Assembly (NCBI GenBank): GCA_005239465.1
Contig: SPAW01000035.1
Coordinates: forward strand, 62,001-126,000
Source of the DNA: Nitrospira sp.
Lineage (GTDB): Bacteria; Nitrospirota; Nitrospiria; Nitrospirales; Nitrospiraceae
DNA: 64,000 bases
Direction: 5' to 3'
This document shows, in pieces, positions 44,613 through 53,091 of this stretch. The translations under genes and the position numbers were made by a program. The notes beneath the pieces are model-generated. The model was not told the DNA's origin. It saw only the letters and a program-made list of their open reading frames with translations, and did no database searches. How positions within the stretch are numbered: the first letter of the stretch is position 1; every line of letters begins with the position of its first letter.

Positions 44613-45344
44613 ATGAACCGGATGCTGGCAGTCACACGTTACCTAGGGATATTTGTGATCGCCCTGGTAATCTCCTCTCCTTTGATCGTCTCCGACACGT
44701 ATGCAGAAACCTACATTGCCGGACAATTCGGAATGGCGCTACCCGCAATCGAAGGCGGGCTAAAAAGCATAGATACCACCACGCAATTCATTCCCGGCAC
44801 AACCCATAGCGACTTAGATCTCGCCAATTCCTTTATGTTTGGAGCGAAACTCGGACACTACTTCAACTCCATTCGCTGGTTTGGTCTAGAAGCAGAGGCT
44901 TTTCACACAACTCCACATATCAAGCAGCAGGTACATGAATTCCAGAACCCATCCGTCCCGGGTGTAACACCAAGCGCAACGCTGCAAGGGGCGCTCTTCC
45001 GAGTACTAACTGTAGCGCCCTTCAATCTCATGTTTCGTTATCACAAGACTCGGTTACAGCCTTACATTGGGTTTGGACCAGGGATTTTCTTCGCACGGAT
45101 TAGAGGTGAAGGCATTGCCCCGGGTACTCCCGCGTCAACTTCCGACAATTGGCAAATCGGTCTCAATGCAAAAATAGGTTTTGAATACTATTTCACGCGG
45201 CATGTAACCGCCTTTGGCGAATGGAAATACAACTACGCCCGCTTTAAGTTTGGAGAAAATCCCGATCTCTTTCCCTTCCCCTATGGCTTTAATGCGACCT
45301 ATAGCATACACCTCGTTTCATTCGGGATCGGATATCACTTCTAA
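44613..45344 (+). CDS. Outer-membrane beta-barrel protein
   Basis: 243 residues. Signal peptide (LGIFVIALVISSPLIVSDTYA), then an eight-stranded OmpA/OmpW-like pattern: ETYIAGQFGMALPAIEGGLK, FGAKLGHYFNSIRWFGLEAE, RYHKTRLQPYIGFGPGIFFA, GLNAKIGFEYYFTRHVTAFG, and a final strand VSFGIGYHF ending in Phe as needed for BAM-dependent insertion. Function unknown. Confidence 0.85.
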   Translation: MNRMLAVTRYLGIFVIALVISSPLIVSDTYAETYIAGQFGMALPAIEGGLKSIDTTTQFIPGTTHSDLDLANSFMFGAKLGHYFNSIRWFGLEAEAFHTTPHIKQQVHEFQNPSVPGVTPSATLQGALFRVLTVAPFNLMFRYHKTRLQPYIGFGPGIFFARIRGEGIAPGTPASTSDNWQIGLNAKIGFEYYFTRHVTAFGEWKYNYARFKFGENPDLFPFPYGFNATYSIHLVSFGIGYHF

Positions 45345-45437
45345 TCTTTCTCTTTCGGCACAGGATAACGGACTGGGAAAGCGAGTCCGTTTCATGTAAT
45401 CTTCCTCCGTACCGCGAACCACTTCTATCCCTGCTCT

Positions 45438-45794
45438 ATGCAAACCTGCCCTGCCTGCCATCGGTCATTGCCGGAGATCAACCGCTTTTGCACGCAGTGC
45501 GGGCAACGGCTCGATGGGAGTGCGAGCGCAACCCAGGAATCTCGACCCAGCGCCACAATGCCAGAGCAGTTAAACATCAACGTGCTGTACGGAATGGTGA
45601 CTGCCCTGGTCCTCGCAGTGCTGTTCCCCCCATGGGAGACTACCGTCGATCAGACGCCGGAATTTCTCGGGATGCATTTCATCCTCTCTCCTCCAATGCC
45701 TGACGCCATTGTGAGCCGTATGCTCCTGACTATCGAGCTGGTGACAATCACCATCGCCGGTCTTTACGGCGCCTTCTTGTTGCGAAAACGCTGA
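45438..45794 (+). CDS. Zinc-ribbon membrane protein
   Basis: 118 residues. An N-terminal zinc ribbon (CPACHRSLPEINRFCTQCGQ) is followed by a flexible linker and two hydrophobic segments (YGMVTALVLAVLFPPW and TIELVTITIAGLYGAFLL). The domain order is common in small bacterial proteins of unknown role. Confidence 0.7.
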   Translation: MQTCPACHRSLPEINRFCTQCGQRLDGSASATQESRPSATMPEQLNINVLYGMVTALVLAVLFPPWETTVDQTPEFLGMHFILSPPMPDAIVSRMLLTIELVTITIAGLYGAFLLRKR

Positions 45795-45842
45795 GACGCC
45801 ATAAGTCAGTCTATGATTTAACTGAGAGGCGGCGGGCTTTGC

Positions 45843-46053
45843 GGTTGCTCAAAATGGTCGGCCAACGAGGCCGCAGGCGAGTGAAAACCTGAGGCGTGTC
45901 CGTTCTCACCCACCCACCCCGAGCTGCCGAGACAGCTCATTTCCCGAGTGGGGTACGTTGAGGATTTTCACGAACCGAGAACGAAGCTTGGAAACCGGCG
46001 CGTCTCGGCGCGCCTGGGTTGGGCGGGTGAGAACATAGGCATTTTCAGCAGCC
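45843..46053. repeat. 211-bp inverted-repeat-bounded element
   Basis: It starts ggttgctcaaaatggtcggc and ends ggcattttcagcagcc; the two ends are imperfect inverted repeats. The start continues CAACGAGGCCGCAGGCGAGTG, the same pattern found in reverse at the end of the element at 26281-26533. It lies next to the stop of the arginine-dihydrolase-like gene. Confidence 0.65.
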
Positions 46054-46060
46054 GTTTAGC

Positions 46061-46861
46061 TCAGTCGAGGGCCAGCGTAAGACACTTCGCCGACCCACCC
46101 GATTTCATGAACTCGTCGAGAGGAACGGAATGGGTTTGGTAACTTCTCTCTTGGAGAAGGCGTTCAGTGGTGGGACATCCGGCCGGCAGGACGACATGCT
46201 TCCCGACGCAAACGGCGTTGCATGCGAACCGTAACGCTTCGTCCTCCGGAACAGACAAGCGGCGCTCGTTCGGAATTCGCTCGGCAATCGCGATTTGCCC
46301 ATAGGGATCGAATGCGGGTTGAAAATAGAGGAGTTCTCCTCCGCTGAGCGGGCAGAAGCACGTATCGAGATGGTAGAAGCGGGTGTCGACGAGTTCGAGC
46401 GGAATGATTTCCCGATGAAAGCGCTCACTTAGGACCGGGAACGCGCGGATATCCGAACGCTGTCGATACCCACCGAACCAACATTCCGGAAAGCCCAGGA
46501 GATCCCCAGCGCCTTCAAAGCAGAGCCCTTCTTCCACGGTCACCACGTCATAACCGTGCCCGCGAAACCAATTTTCAAAATGGGCCTCCTCTCGTTGCCG
46601 TTCAGGATAGCGGAAGCGGCTCACGACTGCCGTCCGACCAACCACGACGCCGGCATTGGCAGTGAACACCAGATCGGGCAACCCTGTGATGGGAGTCATA
46701 CGTTCGAGCACCACACCCAAGTCTTTTTCAACGACGCTCATCAACCCATGCCACTGCAGGACGGCCCGTTCGTGGTTCACCCGATTGCTGAGCCGCATCC
46801 AGGGATTGATCTCATACTCGATCTCAAAAAAGTCCGGAGGACACACGAGGAGGCGACTCAT
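46061..46861 (-). CDS. ArgZ-like arginine dihydrolase (DDAH/amidinotransferase fold)
   Basis: 266 residues from ATG 46861, preceded by GGGGAGG; a longer frame to 46987 is rejected. Guanidine-modifying fold with the catalytic set visible: Asn69 in FTANAG, Glu116 in CFEGAGD, His164 in FYHLDTCF and Cys260 in GGSAKCLTL. The near-identical spacing with cyanobacterial ArgZ (Asn71, His168, Cys264 as I recall) and the LOR/SDH partner favour arginine to ornithine plus CO2 and two ammonia over DDAH activity. Overlaps the upstream gene by 4 bp. Confidence 0.8.
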   Translation of the reverse strand: MSRLLVCPPDFFEIEYEINPWMRLSNRVNHERAVLQWHGLMSVVEKDLGVVLERMTPITGLPDLVFTANAGVVVGRTAVVSRFRYPERQREEAHFENWFRGHGYDVVTVEEGLCFEGAGDLLGFPECWFGGYRQRSDIRAFPVLSERFHREIIPLELVDTRFYHLDTCFCPLSGGELLYFQPAFDPYGQIAIAERIPNERRLSVPEDEALRFACNAVCVGKHVVLPAGCPTTERLLQERSYQTHSVPLDEFMKSGGSAKCLTLALD

Positions 46862-48129
46862 GCCGACCTCCCCAAAATTCGGGCCACCTCTGAGAGAAAC
46901 GACGCCGCGTCCATCACGAGACCAACCGCCTGGAAGCTGCCACGATCCGCTAGTTTGGTTGGCACGGAGGGATTCACGTCCACACAAACCGTCGGCACAG
47001 TCGCCGGCAAAAGATTGCCTGTCGCCACTGAGTGCAGCGTAGATGCGACAAGCAGGGCCAGCCCGACGCCGGGAACAGCGGCCCGCATGGCGCTCTGCGC
47101 GCGAACGGAATCTGTGATCACCCCAGGCAGGGGGCCGTCGTCGCGAATGGTTCCGGCCATCACCACAGGCACACCTTGCCGGACGCAGGCTGCCATGATC
47201 CCCTGCTTCACCACTCCTGAGGTAACCGCCGCCTCGATACTGCCGATCGAACGAATCCGGTTGATAGTCCGCAAATGATGTTCATGGCCGTGCGGGACCG
47301 CGCGCCCCGCGGTGAGTCCATAGCCCAGCGACGTGCCGTATAGGTCTGCTTCCATGTCGTGCGCAGCGAGGGCATTGCCGCAGAACAATAGATGAACAAA
47401 ACCCTGCTCGATCAGCCAGGCCAGAGCTTCTCGTCCGCCGGCATGAATGATCGCAGGTCCACCCGCCAGCAACACCTTTGAATCCGCCTGCCCCCGCCTG
47501 TACCGATCTCGCATCTGGCGCATACGGGCAGCGATATCGGCGATGACATGGCCATGTGGCCGCTCCGCCGAGACCTGCGACTCCATAAATCCAAAGATGT
47601 CTCGCTCGCGCGGACGCTGCAAGGGACTGACACGTACTCCTTCTCGACCAACCACGATCCGATCTCCCCGCCGAACCTCTCCCATGGGAACAGCTCGCGC
47701 CACCGAAGCTCGTTCATCCACCAGAATGCCAAGGTCCATCTCGATCCGATCGACTTCAACCCACTGCCCATTGAGTCGGACATGGGTCGGCAAATGCGTC
47801 GTGGCATAGAAGTCATCTGGGAAGACTCCGTCGGCGGGGACGTCAGCGGTCCGGCAGTCAGCTTCACGTTCGACGGAGGCCCCGTGCGGTTGAATCGCCT
47901 TGAGAATGTCGTCCAGGAGCTCCTTCGATGTCGTCCGGATGACGATGCGAGCACGAGAGGGTTCCTCTCGCGTTTTTCCGATGTGAACGTCCTCAAGGTC
48001 GAAGGTCCCGCCCATCATTAGGATGATGTCCAGCACCTTGGCCAGCAGCAAAGAATCGATAATGTGCCCGCTGATGAGGACGGTTTCTTGAAAGAGGCCC
48101 ATGGTCTCACTCGCTGTGTCTTGAGCCAT
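46858..48129 (-). CDS. LOR/SDH-family protein, probable ornithine cyclodeaminase (TIGR00300)
   Basis: 423 residues. The N-terminal part (ETVLISGHIIDSLLLAKVLD) and the Rossmann-like C-terminal part (VLLAGGPAIIHAGGREALAW, LLFCGNALAAHDMEADLYGT) are those of TIGR00300/LOR-SDH proteins. In cyanobacterial AgrE the homologous C-terminal domain converts ornithine to proline. Here it is a separate gene directly upstream of the ArgZ-like gene (ATGA overlap), so the pair would take arginine to ornithine and on to proline, releasing ammonia. Confidence 0.85.
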   Translation of the reverse strand: MAQDTASETMGLFQETVLISGHIIDSLLLAKVLDIILMMGGTFDLEDVHIGKTREEPSRARIVIRTTSKELLDDILKAIQPHGASVEREADCRTADVPADGVFPDDFYATTHLPTHVRLNGQWVEVDRIEMDLGILVDERASVARAVPMGEVRRGDRIVVGREGVRVSPLQRPRERDIFGFMESQVSAERPHGHVIADIAARMRQMRDRYRRGQADSKVLLAGGPAIIHAGGREALAWLIEQGFVHLLFCGNALAAHDMEADLYGTSLGYGLTAGRAVPHGHEHHLRTINRIRSIGSIEAAVTSGVVKQGIMAACVRQGVPVVMAGTIRDDGPLPGVITDSVRAQSAMRAAVPGVGLALLVASTLHSVATGNLLPATVPTVCVDVNPSVPTKLADRGSFQAVGLVMDAASFLSEVARILGRSA

Positions 48130-48176
48130 TGTACCACTCGGGGATCACGGGAACGGGGGGTGCGGTGATGAAGAAA

Positions 48177-49223
48177 CTAGGTACCGATCACGGCAGTTTT
48201 CATCAGTTCTCTGAGCACGCTGGTGGCGTATGCGCCCGGAGGGAGGGCAAACGCCAGGGAGAGGATCGAACCGTTTAGCGACCACTCGAGCTCCGCCAGT
48301 GGAACCCGGAGTGCCCGGCGCTCGCCGCGGAACCCGCAGGCCTTCCCCGCTGCGACAAGGGCGTCTCGCGTTGTGCCCGCTTCCGCAATGACGGCCTCCT
48401 CAATCCGCCCCGGCTCACCGCTGGCCCACGACACCCGCGAGCCAAATAGTATTCCTGTCGGGCTGATCTCGAAACGATCCACTCGTGGCTGTTCTTTCTC
48501 GGCATCCTCGACTTGAAAACAGGCGCCGTTCTCCAACTTCGTCGCCCAGTCGCCGACAAGGATGCGATCGATGCGACCGATGCGCTGGGCCAAGATGCGG
48601 TTGAAAAGAAAGGACTGATAGGTATTGAGATACCAGATGCGTTTGGCCCGGTTCATCTTATCGCGCCGGCACGGATCGTTCAGCAACGCGGCGCCGATCT
48701 GGTAATTGTCTCCGCCCTTCCCCTGTCGCTGCGGCCCGAAGTAGTTCGGGACACCGCGCCTGACAAGTTGTTCGAGAACAACCGGCACCGTTTCAGCGGC
48801 ATGACCGGCGACCTCGCGGATGACCAACCGGAAATGGTTCCCGGCATGGTGGCCGGTACGCAACCGATTGCGATGGCGCGCAAGGATCTCCACATTGAGA
48901 ATATGGTCATCCAACTTAAGACGAGACATCTGCTCCGGAGTGATTCCCTGCAGGGACACCATCTGGGTCGTCACGGCTCGTGCATCCTTCAACCCAGCCA
49001 CCCCGATGGCCTGAGCCTTCACGCCTAGCATAGACGAGAGACGGCGGATGAGGTCCGTTGTGGAGAGCCCCCTCTTCGTGATCTTGACATACAGATGTTC
49101 CCCTTCCCCGCAGGGAAGATAGAGCGGTCGTTCATCGACCTGAAAATCTTCCGGCGTGGTGCGGATCCGCCCGCCGATCCCAGGGATGGCGCTCGTGAGA
49201 AAGGGTTCAATCGGTTCCGTCAC
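48177..49223 (-). CDS. truD: tRNA pseudouridine(13) synthase TruD
   Basis: 348 residues. The catalytic Asp80 lies in AGLKDARAVTTQ, and the conserved NYFGPQRQG block, and the TRUD insertion domain are present. It makes pseudouridine 13 in tRNA-Glu. Length matches E. coli TruD. Its start faces the plus-strand EF-hand-like gene. Confidence 0.92.
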   Translation of the reverse strand: MTEPIEPFLTSAIPGIGGRIRTTPEDFQVDERPLYLPCGEGEHLYVKITKRGLSTTDLIRRLSSMLGVKAQAIGVAGLKDARAVTTQMVSLQGITPEQMSRLKLDDHILNVEILARHRNRLRTGHHAGNHFRLVIREVAGHAAETVPVVLEQLVRRGVPNYFGPQRQGKGGDNYQIGAALLNDPCRRDKMNRAKRIWYLNTYQSFLFNRILAQRIGRIDRILVGDWATKLENGACFQVEDAEKEQPRVDRFEISPTGILFGSRVSWASGEPGRIEEAVIAEAGTTRDALVAAGKACGFRGERRALRVPLAELEWSLNGSILSLAFALPPGAYATSVLRELMKTAVIGT

Positions 49224-49293
49224 GGATCACTCCTTATCAGGCGTTCTGCTTGCTGTCGAATTTATTTCTACCAAATCTTGGGAAAGCAGACCC

Positions 49294-49986
49294 ATGGTAT
49301 ACTTTCTCCGTCATATGCAGAACGTATCGCACAAACCAGATTCTATTCGATTGCGCGCGCTGATGATCCAGACGACAGTGCTACTGGCGATCATTCTGAC
49401 GCTGAGTTTCCCGGCTCCGCTGCCGGCTGCCGGTGGAACGCATGAAACACCGGACGGCGTGTTCCATCATTTCACTCGCCATATTCAAGAGCACATTGCA
49501 TCCGATAAAATCGCATTCGCGAAGGCGAGCGGCTGCACGAACTGGTTTTATCAGCAGGAAAAGCGCAAACCGGCCCCCCTCGACGTCCACCCCATTCGCC
49601 TCGATCTCATTCTCCAGCCACCGAGCCGCGAAGACTGCCTCCGGCTGTACCCTGGGGGGCTCGACGCGGTGCGCCAGGACTTCCATCGCACACAGTCCTC
49701 GCTGTCGGTGAGCTTAACGTCCTACGAGTTTGCGCTCGTGGTGGACCGGGATGACGACGCTCACTATAACCGAGAGGAACTGCGCGATCTCTTCCAATCG
49801 CTTGCGCTCACGCACGACCCGACACACTCACCAGCCACACAGGCCACAGCCCTCACGGAACGTTTCGACACCTGGTACCGAACCAGGAATCTTGAGAACA
49901 TGATGAACGGCATGAGCCGGCTCTACGAAAAGGGCTATCGGTTCACCCCTGCCGACCGGGCCGAACTCGACCGAGTCACGAAATGA
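49294..49986 (+). CDS. Exported EF-hand-like hypothetical protein
   Basis: About 230 residues from ATG 49294; ATG 49315 or 49363 are alternatives, all leaving a signal peptide (MIQTTVLLAIILTLSFPAPL...AAGG). A degenerate EF-hand loop is seen at VVDRDDDAHYNREELRDLF (Asp at loop positions 1, 3, 5 and Glu at 12). No family recognised. Its stop overlaps the metallophosphoesterase start (ATGA), so the two are coupled. Confidence 0.65.
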   Translation: MVYFLRHMQNVSHKPDSIRLRALMIQTTVLLAIILTLSFPAPLPAAGGTHETPDGVFHHFTRHIQEHIASDKIAFAKASGCTNWFYQQEKRKPAPLDVHPIRLDLILQPPSREDCLRLYPGGLDAVRQDFHRTQSSLSVSLTSYEFALVVDRDDDAHYNREELRDLFQSLALTHDPTHSPATQATALTERFDTWYRTRNLENMMNGMSRLYEKGYRFTPADRAELDRVTK

Positions 49987-50840
49987 CCAGACGACGGATG
50001 TCCTGGCTCGATCAGGTGCGTGCATCCATCGGCTCCTGCCTGAGTGAACCGCTCTACCGATTCTTCAGCCTCGTCCCGCACTGGGAAATCGGCCTGTCCA
50101 CGCATGAGGTCTCCAACCTCATCTATGTGCATCCTCCTCTCGCCGGTCGTCGCGCAGTCCATTTGACCGACCTGCACCTCGACCGCTACCACGCGCGCCA
50201 TGATCGCGTCGTCGAGAACATTGATGAGCTTCGGCCTGATTGGATTTTCATCACAGGGGATTTACTCAACGTGCCCGAAGGGCTCCCGCATCTTTTCCTG
50301 TTTCTCTCGCGCCTGCGTGAGATTGCGCCGGTCTTCGTCACATTGGGCAACCACGATCACTACAGCGGGGTGCCTGTGGCTCAATATGCTGAGCTCGCCG
50401 ACCGGCACAAGATCACGTTATTGGTGAATCAAAGCATCGTCATCTCAACAGGCGTGGGGGAGTTGGCTATTGTCGGGGTTGACGATCCCTCTCTCCACCG
50501 AGCCGACCTTAGGTGTGTCCCGCCCCGTGCCGACCGTCGCTTTACCCTCTTGTTGGCCCATGCGCCGAACATCCTCGATCAAGTGGAAGCGCATCATGCC
50601 ATCGACTTGATTCTGTGCGGACACAGTCATGGGGGACAATGGCAAGTACCGGGTATACCAACCTTCTGGCTTCCCCCTGGATGCAACGGGCGCGTGGCAG
50701 GCCGGCACGAATTGGGGGAGCACAAGCTCTACATCAACCGAGGCCTGGGATGGTCCTTTCTCCCATTCCGCTGGAACTGTCAGCCCGAGATCGCCCTGAT
50801 CGAATGGACGCAGGAACAGATCCAGGCCCAAGCCGCCTAG
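49983..50840 (+). CDS. Metallophosphoesterase (YkuE-like)
   Basis: 285 residues with all five calcineurin-type metal motifs: DLHLD, GDLLN, GNHDH, LLLAHAPN and CGHSHGGQ, ending with NRGLGWSF. These bind two metal ions and hydrolyse phosphoesters; the YkuE group acts on membrane-associated or UDP-linked substrates. It has no clear signal peptide. Confidence 0.9.
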   Translation: MTRRRMSWLDQVRASIGSCLSEPLYRFFSLVPHWEIGLSTHEVSNLIYVHPPLAGRRAVHLTDLHLDRYHARHDRVVENIDELRPDWIFITGDLLNVPEGLPHLFLFLSRLREIAPVFVTLGNHDHYSGVPVAQYAELADRHKITLLVNQSIVISTGVGELAIVGVDDPSLHRADLRCVPPRADRRFTLLLAHAPNILDQVEAHHAIDLILCGHSHGGQWQVPGIPTFWLPPGCNGRVAGRHELGEHKLYINRGLGWSFLPFRWNCQPEIALIEWTQEQIQAQAA

Positions 50841-50845
50841 CCAGG

Positions 50846-51010
50846 ACTATTCATGAATACCTGCTCCGTCGTCCGATCCTCTCGCCCGGCGGAGCTGTTC
50901 TCGTTCGGCCTCCTCGACGGACTGCACGTACGCCTATGTCGGCCTTACTTGCGAGAAGCCCCGGCGGGCTTCGGTCTCGAACGCCTCGTGACGGCATTCA
51001 TGAATAATCC
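50846..51010. repeat. Palindrome-bounded 165-bp repeat, copy 2
   Basis: ACTATTCATGAATA at the left and GCATTCATGAATAATCC at the right bound a GC-rich body whose words (tcctctcgcc, tcctcgacgg, cgggcttcgg) parallel those of copy 1 at 2861-3025. Same length, same orientation, diverged body. It lies between the metallophosphoesterase gene and the HEAT protein gene. Confidence 0.8.
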
Positions 51011-51020
51011 GGGCTTCCTC

Positions 51021-51656
51021 TCACCCCCGCATCCGTTCAAGCGCTTCCTTGGCCCGGCTTCTGACGGTTTGATCCCCATCCTCTTCCATCACGGCCGTGA
51101 GCCGCTCACGCGTTTCCACTGCCCGTAGTCTTCCCAACCCTAAGGCTGCGCAGGAGCGCACATAGGCATGGTCGTCCTCCAGCGCCTTCACAAGAAGCGG
51201 CACCACCGACTTGTCTTGCAACACCCCCAGGTGACTCGCCGCCATCCCTCTGACGCGATGCTGCTTGTCGTCCAACGCCCGACGAAGGGTCGTGACCCAG
51301 AGATCTTTGAGTGCCGGGGCTATCCCTTCGAGCCCCTCGGTCCGGTAGGCAGTGCATTCGATGAGCGCAAACGACAGTTCAAGCTTCTTATCCTGCGCCG
51401 TTTCTCGCTGGAAGGCCGCGATCAGCCGATCCCGTTCACGGCGCTGCCTAACTCGCCGGCTGATCTTCCGAATCACCGTCAGCATGATCAACCCGATGGC
51501 CAACCCTCCGGCAGCCAACGGTACAGCCTGATCGATGACATATTCTTGTGTTTCAGTAGGCAGCCGTTTCCAAATCCACACCGCGGCCACGATGAGACTG
51601 ACCAGAATGGCAATCGCCGCCGGATTGGCCTGCCCTTGTTCGTGACGTCCCGCCAT
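51021..51656 (-). CDS. Membrane-anchored HEAT-repeat protein
   Basis: 211 residues: two N-terminal TM segments (AAIAILVSLIVAAVWIW and AAGGLAIGLIMLTVI), a basic stretch (RKISRRVRQRRERDR), then HEAT repeats (HRVRGMAASHLGVLQDKSVV, AYVRSCAALGLGRLRAVETR). Probably a cytoplasmic-facing scaffold. Function unknown. Confidence 0.7.
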   Translation of the reverse strand: MAGRHEQGQANPAAIAILVSLIVAAVWIWKRLPTETQEYVIDQAVPLAAGGLAIGLIMLTVIRKISRRVRQRRERDRLIAAFQRETAQDKKLELSFALIECTAYRTEGLEGIAPALKDLWVTTLRRALDDKQHRVRGMAASHLGVLQDKSVVPLLVKALEDDHAYVRSCAALGLGRLRAVETRERLTAVMEEDGDQTVRSRAKEALERMRG

Positions 51657-51783
51657 GGGAGCAGGATCTTACGGGCGCGACCGATAGGCCGTCAACGAAA
51701 CGACCCCGTTCAAACTCCTCACCAGAACCCGTCACCTACACCGGGCTTGACCCTTCATTCTAGTTAGGACTATCCTCGCTTTC

Positions 51784-52236
51784 ATGGAAATCCCGCACCT
51801 CAAAGACGATCCCTATCTCAGACTCATCCGGCCGCTGGTCGAGGCTTATCTTGCCTTTTGGCGCGCCGATAGCCGACATATCAAGTCCCTGCGGCTGACG
51901 TCCTCACAATTCGATGTCATTGCCACGCTGGGCGATACGGAAGGCATGACCTGTTCTGAATTATCGGTGGAAACCCTCGTCACCAAAGGCACGCTCACCG
52001 GCGTCCTCGATCGCCTCGTGTCGAAAGGCCTGATCAGACGGGATGCGATAAAAGGCGATCGCCGTTACACCAAGATCTCGTTAACTGAAAAAGGCGATGC
52101 GCTTTTTCGAAAGACCTTTGCGGCCCACATCGCCTTCCTCCGTCCATTCTTTGAACGGGCCTTGAGCCCCAAAGAAGTGGAGCAGGCTCGCACGCTGCTT
52201 CTTCGACTCCGAGATAGCTTTCAACAGGAAGCTTGA
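51784..52236 (+). CDS. MarR family transcriptional regulator
   Basis: 150 residues with the MarR winged helix: LTSSQFDVIATLGDTEGMTC, recognition helix region ETLVTKGTLTGVLDRLVSKG and wing GDRRYTKISLTEKG. It should bind DNA as a dimer, possibly relieved by a ligand. It is followed by a word palindrome and an MBL-fold gene, whose control is possible but not shown. Confidence 0.88.
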   Translation: MEIPHLKDDPYLRLIRPLVEAYLAFWRADSRHIKSLRLTSSQFDVIATLGDTEGMTCSELSVETLVTKGTLTGVLDRLVSKGLIRRDAIKGDRRYTKISLTEKGDALFRKTFAAHIAFLRPFFERALSPKEVEQARTLLLRLRDSFQQEA

Positions 52237-52239
52237 GAT

Positions 52240-52323
52240 TGAGGCTTAGGCTGAGTGAAAAGGCTGAGGCGGCATACGGTATTTCTGAACCTTGACCTTA
52301 GCTTGAACCTTAACCTTGACCTG
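52240..52323. repeat. GAGGCTTAGGCTGAG / AACCTTGACCTTAG word array
   Basis: gattgaggcttaggctgag, then ccttgaccttagcttgaacc and ccttaaccttgacc: short near-tandem words whose two halves are loosely complementary. It fills the spacer between the MarR and MBL genes. Confidence 0.45.
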
Positions 52324-52332
52324 ATTTGAGAT

Positions 52333-53088
52333 ATGTACCTCACCATTTTAGGCTCCGGTACGAATGTCCTTCCTACCCGCGCCGCATCGGGCTATCTGGT
52401 GCATACAGACCAGACAATCCTACTGGATTTTGGTCCACGCACATTGATGAACCTTATCAAAACCGGCGTGGACCGAAACCGGATCACGCACATTCTGTTC
52501 TCCCATTTTCATGCAGACCATTTTTCTGATTTCATCACGTTTTTCTTCGATGCGATGATCTTCACGAAGTATCAAGGTGGGAAACGGCCGCCGCTCACCG
52601 TCGTCGGTCCTCGCGGCACAAGACAGCTCTTCAGCGCCCTCTTTGCCACACTGCCTGGCTTCAGCCGGGCACCGTTCGGCGTTTCTTTCAAGGAAGTCTC
52701 CGACCGCCCATTCTGGATCGGTAAGACGAAGATCCTTCCGCGAACGGTGACCCACAGCCCCCGTTTGCACTGTCTGGGATACAGACTCGAGTACGGCGGG
52801 AAGGCACTAGCCTATTCAGGAGACTCACAATACTGCAACAGCCTCGTGCGCCTCTGCGGAGATGCCGATCTTGCCGTACTAGACTGTTCCTTTCCGGCTA
52901 ATCGACCGGGTCCCGTCCACTTGCACGCCGGACAATGTGGCCAGGTCGCCCAGGAGGCCGGCGTCGGCCGGCTCGTCCTGTCGCATTTTTACCCGATTGC
53001 AGATCGGTACGACGTGAAGGCCCAGGCGGCGGAGAACTATGGGGGAAAGATCCGGAAGGGAAGGGATATGATGACGATACGCCTGTAG
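52333..53088 (+). CDS. MBL-fold metallo-hydrolase (RNase Z-like)
   Basis: 251 residues. Metal motif HFHADH (His58, His60, Asp62, His63), further ligands in YSGDSQYC and VLSHFYPIAD. The N-terminus YLTILGSGTNVLPTRAASGY matches RNase Z/ElaC-like and AtsA-like hydrolases, but the family-specific exosite of tRNase Z is not visible, so tRNA processing should not be assumed. Confidence 0.85.
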   Translation: MYLTILGSGTNVLPTRAASGYLVHTDQTILLDFGPRTLMNLIKTGVDRNRITHILFSHFHADHFSDFITFFFDAMIFTKYQGGKRPPLTVVGPRGTRQLFSALFATLPGFSRAPFGVSFKEVSDRPFWIGKTKILPRTVTHSPRLHCLGYRLEYGGKALAYSGDSQYCNSLVRLCGDADLAVLDCSFPANRPGPVHLHAGQCGQVAQEAGVGRLVLSHFYPIADRYDVKAQAAENYGGKIRKGRDMMTIRL

Positions 53089-53091
53089 CGC

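Noticed and set aside
46862-46987. Longer start for the arginine-dihydrolase-like gene
   Set aside because: The extension overlaps the LOR/SDH gene and lacks a ribosome site; ATG 46861 has GGGGAGG.
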